This document shows positions 8,096 to 15,289 of a stretch of 64,000 bases of DNA, piece by piece. The stretch's first letter is position 1, and each line of letters opens with the position of its first letter. The stretch is taken from positions 1,922,001-1,986,000 of the forward strand of contig NZ_CP011524.1 of the NCBI RefSeq assembly GCF_004154955.1, read 5' to 3'. The position numbers and the translations under genes are program-made. The notes beneath the pieces were generated by a model, which was not told the DNA's origin, ran no database searches, and saw only the letters and a program-made list of their open reading frames with translations. This DNA comes from Intestinimonas butyriciproducens. Its GTDB lineage: Bacteria > Bacillota > Clostridia > Oscillospirales > Oscillospiraceae.

Positions 8096-9394
8096 TTATT
8101 GTTTTCCTCTTTCCGGCAGCAGGACGCCCACCAGAATACCCAGGAGAGCCGGGATCACCCAGCCCAAGCCAATGGAGGCCAGAGGCACCGCGTCCAGGAG
8201 CGGGATTGGGACTCCCAGATCCTTTAGCGCAAAGAGGACGCTGCACACACCGGTAACCGCCACAGGGACCGAATAGGCGCAGCGATGCTCCGCCAGCCGC
8301 TTCTGAAAGAAGGAGAGCGCAATGAGCACAATGGCCACCGGGTAGATCGCCCCCAGAACTGGAACGGATATCCGAAGGATAAGGTCCAGCCCGGCATTTG
8401 CGATCGCCATGCTTACCACCGCAAACATCGCGGCCCATCCCCGATAAGAGAGTCTGGGCCAGAGCAGGGAAAAATACTCGCCGCAAGAGCTGATGAGCCC
8501 CACACAGACATTGAAGCAAGCAATGACAAAAATCGCCGCCAGCAGTAGGCTGCCGGTTTTTCCAAACAGGGCGGGAACAATATTGGTCAGCACCACCGCG
8601 CCGTTGGCGGCCCCCGGGAAAGCCCCTCCGGACAGCGCTCCCACGTGGGCCAGCATGGAATAGACGGCCAGAAGCATGGCGCCGGCGATCCAGCCGGCCC
8701 GGACCGTACTCTTCACCACGTCCTCCTCCCGCTCCACTCCCATGGCACGGATATTCAGGGAAATGATGATGCCGAAGACCAAGGCAGCAATGGTGTCCAT
8801 GGTCTGGTAGCCGTCTAGGAAGCCTTTCGCCACGGGATTTGCGGCATAGGCCGCATCCTGGGGCGGTCCGTAGCCCTCCAGCGGATTTACAAGACAGCCT
8901 ACGAAGGTGACCACGATCAGCAGGATCAGAATGGGGCACATGACCTTGCCCAGGCGATCCGTCAGCTTCTCCGGACGGAGCGCCACCCACAGGGAAGCGG
9001 CGAAAAACACCAGCGAATAGAGCAGTTGAAGCAGCCCGAGGGGGGCGTCCGGCCCCGCAAAGGGAGGGACCGCCATCTCAAAGGAGGTGCTGGCCGTTCT
9101 GGGAATGGCCAGACACGGGCCAATGGACAGATAGGCCAAAATGGTGAACACCCGTGAAAAGAGTGGATGTACCCGGTTCCCCAGCGCGGCAAGTCCCCCG
9201 GACCGTGCCACCGCCACCACGCCCAGCACCGGCAGTCCCACTGCGCTGAACGCCATTCCCAGCATGGCGGGCCAGGTGAGCGTTCCCGCCTGCGCGCCGA
9301 CTCCGGGTGGGAAAATCAGGTTCCCCGCGCCAAAAAACATGGAAAAAAGGGTGAATCCAACCAGCGCCTGGCGTTTTCCACTGAGCTTTTTCAT
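8096..9394 (-). CDS. brnQ: Branched-chain amino acid transport system II carrier protein
   Basis: 432 residues, twelve predicted hydrophobic segments, and the family N-terminus FSMFFGAGNLIFPP. BrnQ is a sodium- or proton-coupled symporter for leucine, isoleucine and valine in the cytoplasmic membrane. It is monocistronic, with its own promoter at 9438-9466 and the shared hairpin at 8021. I saw no T-box leader upstream, so any amino-acid control would be by a repressor. Confidence 0.95.
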   Translation of the reverse strand: MKKLSGKRQALVGFTLFSMFFGAGNLIFPPGVGAQAGTLTWPAMLGMAFSAVGLPVLGVVAVARSGGLAALGNRVHPLFSRVFTILAYLSIGPCLAIPRTASTSFEMAVPPFAGPDAPLGLLQLLYSLVFFAASLWVALRPEKLTDRLGKVMCPILILLIVVTFVGCLVNPLEGYGPPQDAAYAANPVAKGFLDGYQTMDTIAALVFGIIISLNIRAMGVEREEDVVKSTVRAGWIAGAMLLAVYSMLAHVGALSGGAFPGAANGAVVLTNIVPALFGKTGSLLLAAIFVIACFNVCVGLISSCGEYFSLLWPRLSYRGWAAMFAVVSMAIANAGLDLILRISVPVLGAIYPVAIVLIALSFFQKRLAEHRCAYSVPVAVTGVCSVLFALKDLGVPIPLLDAVPLASIGLGWVIPALLGILVGVLLPERGKQ

Positions 9395-9437
9395 CGCGCT
9401 CCTCCGTCCGACCGAAATCTCACATCTTTAGGAATTT

Positions 9438-9466
9438 ATTATACCGGAGTATTCTCCCATTGTAAA
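9438..9466 (-). promoter_or_regulatory. Sigma-A promoter of brnQ
   Basis: On the - strand, TTTACA (9466-9461), a 17-base spacer and TATAAT (9443-9438), about 44 bases before the brnQ start codon. Confidence 0.75.
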
Positions 9467-9507
9467 CAGGCCGTTTCGCCTGTCCGTGAGATTCTATGAA
9501 AAAACTC

Positions 9508-9536
9508 TTGTGCTTTCGATCAGAAAGTAGTATATT
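9508..9536 (+). promoter_or_regulatory. Sigma-A promoter of the cobalamin-riboswitch operon
   Basis: TTGTGC (9508-9513), a 17-base spacer and TATATT (9531-9536). Transcription would begin near 9543, just before the riboswitch aptamer. Confidence 0.7.
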
Positions 9537-9547
9537 GTCATATGTAC

Positions 9548-9745
9548 AAGTTCCGGTTTTTACCGGTGAAAATGGAAGCGGGTGAGAATCCCGCGCGGTC
9601 CCGCCGCTGTATGCGCATCAGGCCCCTCCATTGTTGCCACTGAGAATGTTCACATTCTTGGGAAGGCGGAGGTTTCGCTGCGTAAGCCAGAAGACATGCT
9701 TGTATATCTCTTGTCTGCTTGCGTGGAAACGAGCCTGGACAGAGT
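9548..9745 (+). promoter_or_regulatory. Cobalamin (B12) riboswitch
   Basis: The conserved core is present in order: CCGGTGAAAATGG near 9573, GGGTGAGAATCCCGCGCGGT at 9580-9600, CCCGCCGCTGTA immediately after, then CCACTG (about 9637) with GGGAAGGCGGAGG, and a B12 box AAGCCAGAAGACATGCT (9684-9700). Order and spacing fit the adenosylcobalamin-type aptamer. High cobalamin is expected to favour the downstream terminators and switch the operon off. It controls the nitrogenase-like genes that start at 9853. Confidence 0.93.
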
Positions 9746-9747
9746 TT

Positions 9748-9783
9748 CAGTATGGAGCCGTTTTGCTCTCATACTGGTTTTTT
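9748..9783 (+). terminator. First riboswitch terminator
   Basis: CAGTATG (9748-9754) pairs with CATACTG (9770-9776), with further pairing inside, followed by six T. It sits directly after the B12 aptamer and is probably its expression platform. Confidence 0.7.
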
Positions 9784-9794
9784 GCGACGAATTC

Positions 9795-9830
9795 GGGTCG
9801 CATAGCCGTAACGGCTATGCGACCCTTTTT
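9795..9830 (+). terminator. Second, tandem riboswitch terminator
   Basis: A near-perfect stem (GGGTCGCATAGCCGT / ACGGCTATGCGACCC, 9795-9825) is followed by TTTTT and then another T-rich stretch. It ends 22 bases before the first nitrogenase-like gene, so readthrough of both hairpins is needed for expression. Confidence 0.88.
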
Positions 9831-9852
9831 ATTTTTTCAGAGGTGATTCTGC

Positions 9853-11355
9853 ATGCACCAGCCCTTCTTTGACGATCTTCGCACCCTGATGTATCCCTCC
9901 GCCCTGCTTCATACCTTCGGGGTCAACGGGAAGGTCTCCGGCAGTGTGGGGGCGGCCGGAGAGATAGGCGGCGGTGTGGTCGTCATACTCCACGGCCCAA
10001 GGGGCTGCGGCTTTCACTACCGGCACTCCGCCAGGCGCCGGCACCAGCCCTTTTACCCTCTGCTGTGCTCCGACCTCACGGAGCGCGAGATCATATGCGG
10101 TGGAGCGGACGCGCTGCGCCGCACCGTCTCGGAAGCTTGGGATCGCTACCGTCCCGCCCTCATTCTGATCGTCCCCACCCCTGTGAGCGATATCTTGAAC
10201 GAGGACATCCGCGCTGTGGCGGAGGCGTCCCGCACCCAGGGGATTCGGGTGGCTGCCGTCCAGTCGGAGCTCTTCTCTCACCGGGACAAAAACTATTCCC
10301 GCACGCGGGTGCGGGAGTTGGCCCGTCAGAAAATCACCGGAGACAACCGTCTGGAACTGGAGCTTAAGGGGTGCGGCTTTACGGAGGTGCTCTGGGCCCT
10401 GGTGGAGCAAGTGATGGAGCCCCAGCCCCCCCTTCCCCGCAGCGTGAATATTGAGACGGTGGGCTGGGGGAGCGAGGGCACCCTGGTCCTGAAGGAAATC
10501 GGTTCTTTTCTGGGCCAGTGCGGCATCACCGTCCACTGCTGGATCCCCAGCGCACCGCTGGAACTTCTGATAACGGCGCCGGCCGCCCGGCTCAACCTGG
10601 TCAAACGAGTCCGCTGGGCCCGGAGGATGAAGGAAAGGTTCGGCACCGACTATCTCCATCTCGGCGGCGCCGGACGCTATACGGGCCTGGAGGGTATCGC
10701 CCTCTTTTACCGTGATATCGGGGAAAAGCTGGGCCTTCTGGACGAGATGGAGCCCCTTATCGCTACAGAAACGGAGAAGGCGCTGGCCCAGACCGAAACG
10801 GCCCGCCGCACACTGGCGGACTACCGCTGCGCTCTGGTGTGCCGCGGGCTACAGACCGCTCCGCTCCGCCTCAAGCTGTATGCCAGCCTGGGGCTGCCGA
10901 TCAGCCACATCTGTCTGATCCTGACCCCCGAGATGCGCCGCGAGATGGCCCTGACTCCAGAGCTGGAGGCACAGCTGATGGACCGGATTCAGGACGCCGC
11001 GGGGCTTTATGCCGGCGGCAGCCCCATCCTGCTGAATCCCGGCGAGGCGGAACTGCGTGAGGTCTTTGCCGTTGTGGACGCGGTGGTGGGCACGGGGGAC
11101 GTTACCCTGGAAGGGCTGGGCGCGCCCCTGATCCCCGCTATGAGCGAGACCGTCTCCCTCTCTTTTGAGTCCTATGTCCGGAACGTATTCCGCCTCTGTG
11201 ACCGACTGTCCGCCCGCACCGCACGGGACGAACTCATTCTGAACCGGATGCCCTTTCAGACCCGCCATTACCCCCTGTATGACGGCTCTGAAAGTCTGTG
11301 GGCCAAAGAGATGTGGGAGCGCATGTGGCTCTATCGAAAGGAAAATGTGCAATGA
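9853..11355 (+). CDS. Nitrogenase component 1-like subunit, NifD-related (subunit A)
   Basis: 500 residues behind AGAGGTGA. It has the nitrogenase component 1 fold: HGPRGCGFHYRH (Cys52) aligns with the NifD P-cluster ligand Cys88, and LNLV after a GITV strand aligns with the segment before the cofactor ligand. The other two NifD P-cluster cysteines are absent (Gly26 and the VPTPVSDI segment stand in their places). The cofactor ligand position that is His-Cys in NifD (LNLVHC) is Lys-Arg here (LNLVKR). It is therefore not a molybdenum nitrogenase. It probably pairs with the next gene, with which it overlaps by 4 bases, as the catalytic heterodimer of an uncharacterised reductase. Confidence 0.85.
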   Translation: MHQPFFDDLRTLMYPSALLHTFGVNGKVSGSVGAAGEIGGGVVVILHGPRGCGFHYRHSARRRHQPFYPLLCSDLTEREIICGGADALRRTVSEAWDRYRPALILIVPTPVSDILNEDIRAVAEASRTQGIRVAAVQSELFSHRDKNYSRTRVRELARQKITGDNRLELELKGCGFTEVLWALVEQVMEPQPPLPRSVNIETVGWGSEGTLVLKEIGSFLGQCGITVHCWIPSAPLELLITAPAARLNLVKRVRWARRMKERFGTDYLHLGGAGRYTGLEGIALFYRDIGEKLGLLDEMEPLIATETEKALAQTETARRTLADYRCALVCRGLQTAPLRLKLYASLGLPISHICLILTPEMRREMALTPELEAQLMDRIQDAAGLYAGGSPILLNPGEAELREVFAVVDAVVGTGDVTLEGLGAPLIPAMSETVSLSFESYVRNVFRLCDRLSARTARDELILNRMPFQTRHYPLYDGSESLWAKEMWERMWLYRKENVQ

Positions 11356-12533
11356 AAACGGCGGACGGCTGCAAACTCTTTGGCGCGCACCAGGCCCTTA
11401 CCGGTATCCAGGGCGGCGTGGTCCTGCTCCACTCGGTGGTGGGGTGTAATTTTGGCTCTATGGCTTTCCATGCGGCCTGTGATATGGCGGACATCCGCCA
11501 GACCTGCACGGTCATCAGCGACAGCGATGTGATCTTCGGCGGGGAGGAGTCGCTGTCCCGCGCCCTGCGTCACGCGGAGGAGCTCTGCTCCCCTGAGGTG
11601 ATCTTCCTGGTGACCGGCTGCGTCAGTGATATCATTCAGGACGATGTCCATTCGGCGGCAAAGGCCTTTCAGAGGCGGGCCAGAGTGGTGACCGTGGAGG
11701 CCGCCGGCTACCGCGGCGGGTTGGAGGACGGCTATGAGGCCGCACTGACCTCCTTGGCTGAGCTCATGTCCCCCCTCCCCACCGCGGAAACTCCCGCCAT
11801 AAACCTGCTGGGGCTGGGTGCAGACGACCATCGGGCCGGCCCGGACCTGGAGGCCCTCCGGGGCCTGCTCCATGGCAAGGTCCGCCTGAACACCGTACTC
11901 TCCCGCTGCTCGCTGGAGGAGCTGCGGCGCGCCCCGTCGGCAGGGCTCAATGTGGTCCTGGGCCGGGGCGTGGGCTTGGCCCGTGAGATGGAGCGGCGGT
12001 TCGGCATTCCCTTCGAGGTGTTGGACTATCCCTACGGCCTTACCGGTGCCGAAGGGCTCTGGCATTGTCTGGAACGCCGATTCGGGCTGGATTTTTCCGA
12101 GGAGCGCGCCTCCTTCCGCCGACGGACCGCCGAGGGACTTCGCCCGGTCTACTCCTATCTTCAGGCCCTCTATGGCATGCCGGTCTCCCTGATTGGCTCC
12201 GGCGCCCGGAGCCGGGGCATGGCCCGCTTTCTTATCCGCGAACTGGGGATGGAGGTGGCCTGCCAGGCGGAGCGCGAGGCACTGACCGATCTGGAGGACT
12301 TTTTCGACAGGGTCCGCGCCTCTGAGACCGCCGTACTGTTTGGTTCGTCTTTTGAGGCGGAGCTGGCGGAAGAGTTGGAGATCCCTCTGCTCCGCTATGA
12401 CTACCCGGTTTTTGACCGGCTCTGCGTGACCTGCCGTCCCTACGTCGGCGCAGAGGGGACGCTCTGTCTGACGGAGGACCTGCTCAACGAGATCATGGGG
12501 ACGCGGAATCAAAAGGGGGCGCTGTACCAGTGA
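11352..12533 (+). CDS. Nitrogenase component 1-like subunit, NifK/NifE-related (subunit B)
   Basis: 393 residues from the ATG of an ATGA overlap with subunit A; a longer GTG frame at 11298 would overlap too far. Cys7 (GCKLFGAHQAL), Cys32 (LLHSVVGC) and Cys90 (FLVTGCVSDIIQDDV) have spacings of 25 and 58, the same as the three NifK P-cluster ligands 70, 95 and 153. With Cys52 of subunit A this gives four cysteines per heterodimer, enough for a [4Fe-4S] cluster like that between the subunits of protochlorophyllide reductase. It is shorter than NifK (~520). The substrate is unknown. Confidence 0.85.
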   Translation: MKTADGCKLFGAHQALTGIQGGVVLLHSVVGCNFGSMAFHAACDMADIRQTCTVISDSDVIFGGEESLSRALRHAEELCSPEVIFLVTGCVSDIIQDDVHSAAKAFQRRARVVTVEAAGYRGGLEDGYEAALTSLAELMSPLPTAETPAINLLGLGADDHRAGPDLEALRGLLHGKVRLNTVLSRCSLEELRRAPSAGLNVVLGRGVGLAREMERRFGIPFEVLDYPYGLTGAEGLWHCLERRFGLDFSEERASFRRRTAEGLRPVYSYLQALYGMPVSLIGSGARSRGMARFLIRELGMEVACQAEREALTDLEDFFDRVRASETAVLFGSSFEAELAEELEIPLLRYDYPVFDRLCVTCRPYVGAEGTLCLTEDLLNEIMGTRNQKGALYQ

Positions 12534-13315
12534 AAAAGATCTGTGTCTACGGCAAGGGTGGCATCGGCAAGTCCACCACCGTGGCCAACGTGGCGGCCGC
12601 GCTGGCAGAGGAGGGTCTGCGGGTCGCCGTGGTGGGCTGCGACCCCAAGGCGGACTCCACCCGGTGCCTCATGGGCCGCCGGATCCCATCCGTACTCGAC
12701 CAGCTTCGGACCAGCTCTGCCGCTCCGGTGTCCTTTACCGGATACCGGGATATCCTCTGCGTGGAGTCGGGCGGGCCGGAACCCGGCACAGGCTGCGCGG
12801 GCCGGGGCATCGTGGCCGCCCTTCGTGAGATCCAGGACAGGGGCCTGCTGGAGGACAGAGATGTCGTCCTCTACGACGTCCTTGGAGACGTGGTCTGCGG
12901 CGGCTTCAGCATGCCTCTGCGGGAAGCGATCGCCGATGACGTGTACCTGGTGACCACTTCAGACTTTATGGCCGTCTATGCCGCCAACAACATCTGCCGG
13001 GGCGTTAAAAAATATGCGGAAAGCGGCGGCGTCCGCCTCTCCGGAGTGGTCTACAACGGTCGGAGCGGACGGGATGACCCGTCGGTGGCCCTGCGTTTTG
13101 CACGCCTGGTGGGAACGGAGCTGGCGGGCGAGATTCCCATGAGCCCCCTCATCGGCAGAGCAGAGCTGGAACGTCGGACCGTTCTGGAGGCGTACCCGGA
13201 CAGCCCGGTAAGCCAGAGCTTCCGCGCCTTGGCCAGCCATATGTATGCCCGCGGCGCCCGCTGCATCCCTACCCCGCTCTCCGACGAGGAGGTGGAGTCC
13301 CTGTGCCGGGGCTGA
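12530..13315 (+). CDS. NifH-like ATPase (reductase component)
   Basis: 261 residues from a GTG that overlaps the previous stop (GTGA). Features of the NifH/BchL/CfbC family are intact: P-loop GKGGIGKST (residues 8-16), GCDPKADST (36-44), and the dimer-bridging [4Fe-4S] cysteines Cys89 (GTGCAGRG) and Cys123 (GDVVCGGF), 34 apart. Arg92 corresponds to the Arg that is ADP-ribosylated in classical NifH. It should pass single electrons to the A/B heterodimer with ATP hydrolysis. The translational coupling to both neighbours implies a fixed stoichiometry. Confidence 0.92.
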   Translation: MKKICVYGKGGIGKSTTVANVAAALAEEGLRVAVVGCDPKADSTRCLMGRRIPSVLDQLRTSSAAPVSFTGYRDILCVESGGPEPGTGCAGRGIVAALREIQDRGLLEDRDVVLYDVLGDVVCGGFSMPLREAIADDVYLVTTSDFMAVYAANNICRGVKKYAESGGVRLSGVVYNGRSGRDDPSVALRFARLVGTELAGEIPMSPLIGRAELERRTVLEAYPDSPVSQSFRALASHMYARGARCIPTPLSDEEVESLCRG

Positions 13316-14172
13316 CGGGTCCGGCGGCGGAGCACCCCTGTTTCAGCGGTGGGGCCCATCGCCGGTTCGGGCGCATCCACCTGCCGGTGGCCCCGCGGTG
13401 CAATCTCCAGTGCGCCTACTGCGACCGCCGCTATGACTGCCCCAACGAATCCCGCCCCGGCGTGACCTCCTCTCTCCTGACCCCGAAGGATGCCGTCCAG
13501 CGGACCGCCCTGGCCCTGGCCCGGGAGCCCCGCATCCGGGTGGCCGGAGTGGCCGGCCCCGGAGAGCCGCTGGACAACCCTGAGACCTATGAGACCTTTC
13601 GTCTGCTCCGCCGCCGCTTTCCTGCACTCACCCTTTGTGTGAGCACCAACGGGCTGCTGCTGCCGGACCGTGTGGAGGCGCTGACGGACTGCGGCGTGCG
13701 CACGCTCACCATTACGATCAACGCCGTCCACCCCGGACCTGCGGCGGCGCTTTATTCCTCCGTGCGCTGGCGGGGCACCGTCCTGCCTCCCGAAGAAGGC
13801 GTTCCCCTTCTCCTGTCCAGGCAGCGCGAGGGTCTGGAACGCGCGGTCCAGGCCGGTTTCACCGTAAAGGTGAATACCGTTTTGGTCCCCGGCGTCAATC
13901 AGGATGAGATCCCCTCCATTGCGGCCCTGGCCGGAGCGGCCGGAGCCGCACTGATGAACATCACACCCCTCATCCCCTGCGGACTTCTGGCCGGGCGGGC
14001 TCCGCCCACCCCCGCCCAGCTGCACCATGCGCGCCGCCTGGCGGGCGCCCACCTCCCCCAGTTCACACACTGCCGGCAGTGCCGCGCTGACGCCTGCGGC
14101 GTACCCGGTCTGGAAGCCAAGGAGGCGCCGTCTGGATCACATCCAGTTTTGAATAGATCCCGCACCCTTTGA
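13303..14172 (+). CDS. NifB-like radical SAM protein
   Basis: 289 residues from GTG 13303, overlapping the previous gene by 13 bases. It matches NifB almost motif for motif: HPCF (Cys13), FGRIHLPVAPRCNLQCAYC with the radical SAM cysteines 33, 37 and 40, YDCPNESRPGV, GVAGPGEPLDNPE, TINAVHP, VKVNTVLVPGVN and a C-terminal HCRQCRADACG. NifB fuses two [4Fe-4S] clusters with a carbide to make NifB-co. Its presence suggests that the A/B enzyme, or a target of this pathway, uses an 8Fe-type cluster precursor. There is no NifX-like C-terminal domain. Confidence 0.9.
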   Translation: MPGLTGPAAEHPCFSGGAHRRFGRIHLPVAPRCNLQCAYCDRRYDCPNESRPGVTSSLLTPKDAVQRTALALAREPRIRVAGVAGPGEPLDNPETYETFRLLRRRFPALTLCVSTNGLLLPDRVEALTDCGVRTLTITINAVHPGPAAALYSSVRWRGTVLPPEEGVPLLLSRQREGLERAVQAGFTVKVNTVLVPGVNQDEIPSIAALAGAAGAALMNITPLIPCGLLAGRAPPTPAQLHHARRLAGAHLPQFTHCRQCRADACGVPGLEAKEAPSGSHPVLNRSRTL

Positions 14173-14217
14173 GGTGCAGAGGCAGCAATCGACCTGGTAA
14201 AGAGAAGGAGTATGTAT

Positions 14218-15240
14218 ATGAAAAAAACGATATCCCTGTTCCTTGCCCTGGCTCTGGCACTCAGCTTGGCCGCCTGCGGCGGGCAGACCGCCCAGAGCCC
14301 CGCTCCCACCCCGACGGCCGTGCCGGAGTCCCCGGCGGCGGAAGCCCATTATCCCGTCACCATCACCTCCTACAATGAAAACGGAGAAACCTATACCCAG
14401 ACCTTTGACCAGTGCCCCGAGCGGGTGGTGAGCATCTCCCAGGCCAATACCGAGCTCCTGCTGGCCCTCGGCCTGCGGGATAAGATCATCGCCACCGCCC
14501 ACCGCTTCAGTCCGGTCTATGAGCCCCTCGCGGAGGAATATAACTCCATCCCCTTCATCGCAGAAAAGGGATACCCCGCCAAGGAGGTGGTGCTGGACCA
14601 GGAACCCGACATGATCGTGGGCTGGGGCTCCCTCTTCGCGGAGGACGCCCTCGGCCCTGTCTCCGAGTGGAACGACCGCGGCGTGGGTACTTATCTGATG
14701 AATAATACCGTGTCCGGCCTTGGAAACCGTACGGTGGAATTTCTCTACGACGACATTGAAACGCTGGGGCAGATCTTTGACGTCGAAGATGCGGCGCAGG
14801 CCATGATCGACGATATGAAGGCACGGATCGCCGCCATCGGCGAGAAAATCTCCGCACTCCCCGACGAGCAGCGGGTCCGGGTTGTCACCGTTCAATACGT
14901 CTATGAAAATGAATTTCTGGGCCGCGGCGGCACCGATTTCAACCGGGATCTTACCGAGCTGGCCGGCGGCATCCAGGTCAACGACAACGGCGAACAGAGC
15001 ATGGAGGTCCTCATCGATCTGGACCCGGACGTGCTGGTGATCCTGGACCTCTCCTCCTCCCCCGCCCAGGAGAAAATCGACGCCATCAAGGCAAATCCCA
15101 CCCTTCAGAACATCAAAGCCGTACAAAACGACCGGTTTGTCGTGCTGGATCATGCCGCCTTTTACTGCGGCGGACCCCGCACGGTAGAGGCCATCGAAAC
15201 GCTGGCCGCAGCCTTCTATCCCGACCTCTTTTCCGCTTGA
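14218..15240 (+). CDS. ABC transporter substrate-binding lipoprotein (TroA/BtuF-like), copy 1
   Basis: 340 residues. ATG 14218 is preferred over 14212 because AGAAGGAG ends at 14210. The lipoprotein signal ends in SLAACGG. The mature part is a FecB/BtuF-type two-lobed binding protein (HYPVTITSYNENGE, CPERVVSISQANTELLLALGL, YPAKEVVLDQEPDMIVGWGS). It should deliver a metal chelate, corrinoid or siderophore to the permease at 17196. It shares long stretches with copies at 15290 and 19094, including 30 identical bases at 14793-14822 and 16735-16764. Confidence 0.88.
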   Translation: MKKTISLFLALALALSLAACGGQTAQSPAPTPTAVPESPAAEAHYPVTITSYNENGETYTQTFDQCPERVVSISQANTELLLALGLRDKIIATAHRFSPVYEPLAEEYNSIPFIAEKGYPAKEVVLDQEPDMIVGWGSLFAEDALGPVSEWNDRGVGTYLMNNTVSGLGNRTVEFLYDDIETLGQIFDVEDAAQAMIDDMKARIAAIGEKISALPDEQRVRVVTVQYVYENEFLGRGGTDFNRDLTELAGGIQVNDNGEQSMEVLIDLDPDVLVILDLSSSPAQEKIDAIKANPTLQNIKAVQNDRFVVLDHAAFYCGGPRTVEAIETLAAAFYPDLFSA

Positions 15241-15289
15241 ACCACCGGCTCCAACCGGTCTTTCATAGAGATTCAAAGGAGTATGAAAC

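Noticed and set aside
8096-9440. T-box leader for brnQ
   Set aside because: No T-box sequence or specifier-like structure in the ~50 bases between promoter and start codon.
9853-14172. A true nitrogen-fixing nif operon
   Set aside because: The NifD-like subunit lacks two P-cluster cysteines and the cofactor cysteine, subunit B is short, and there are no NifE/N, NifV or molybdenum genes nearby.
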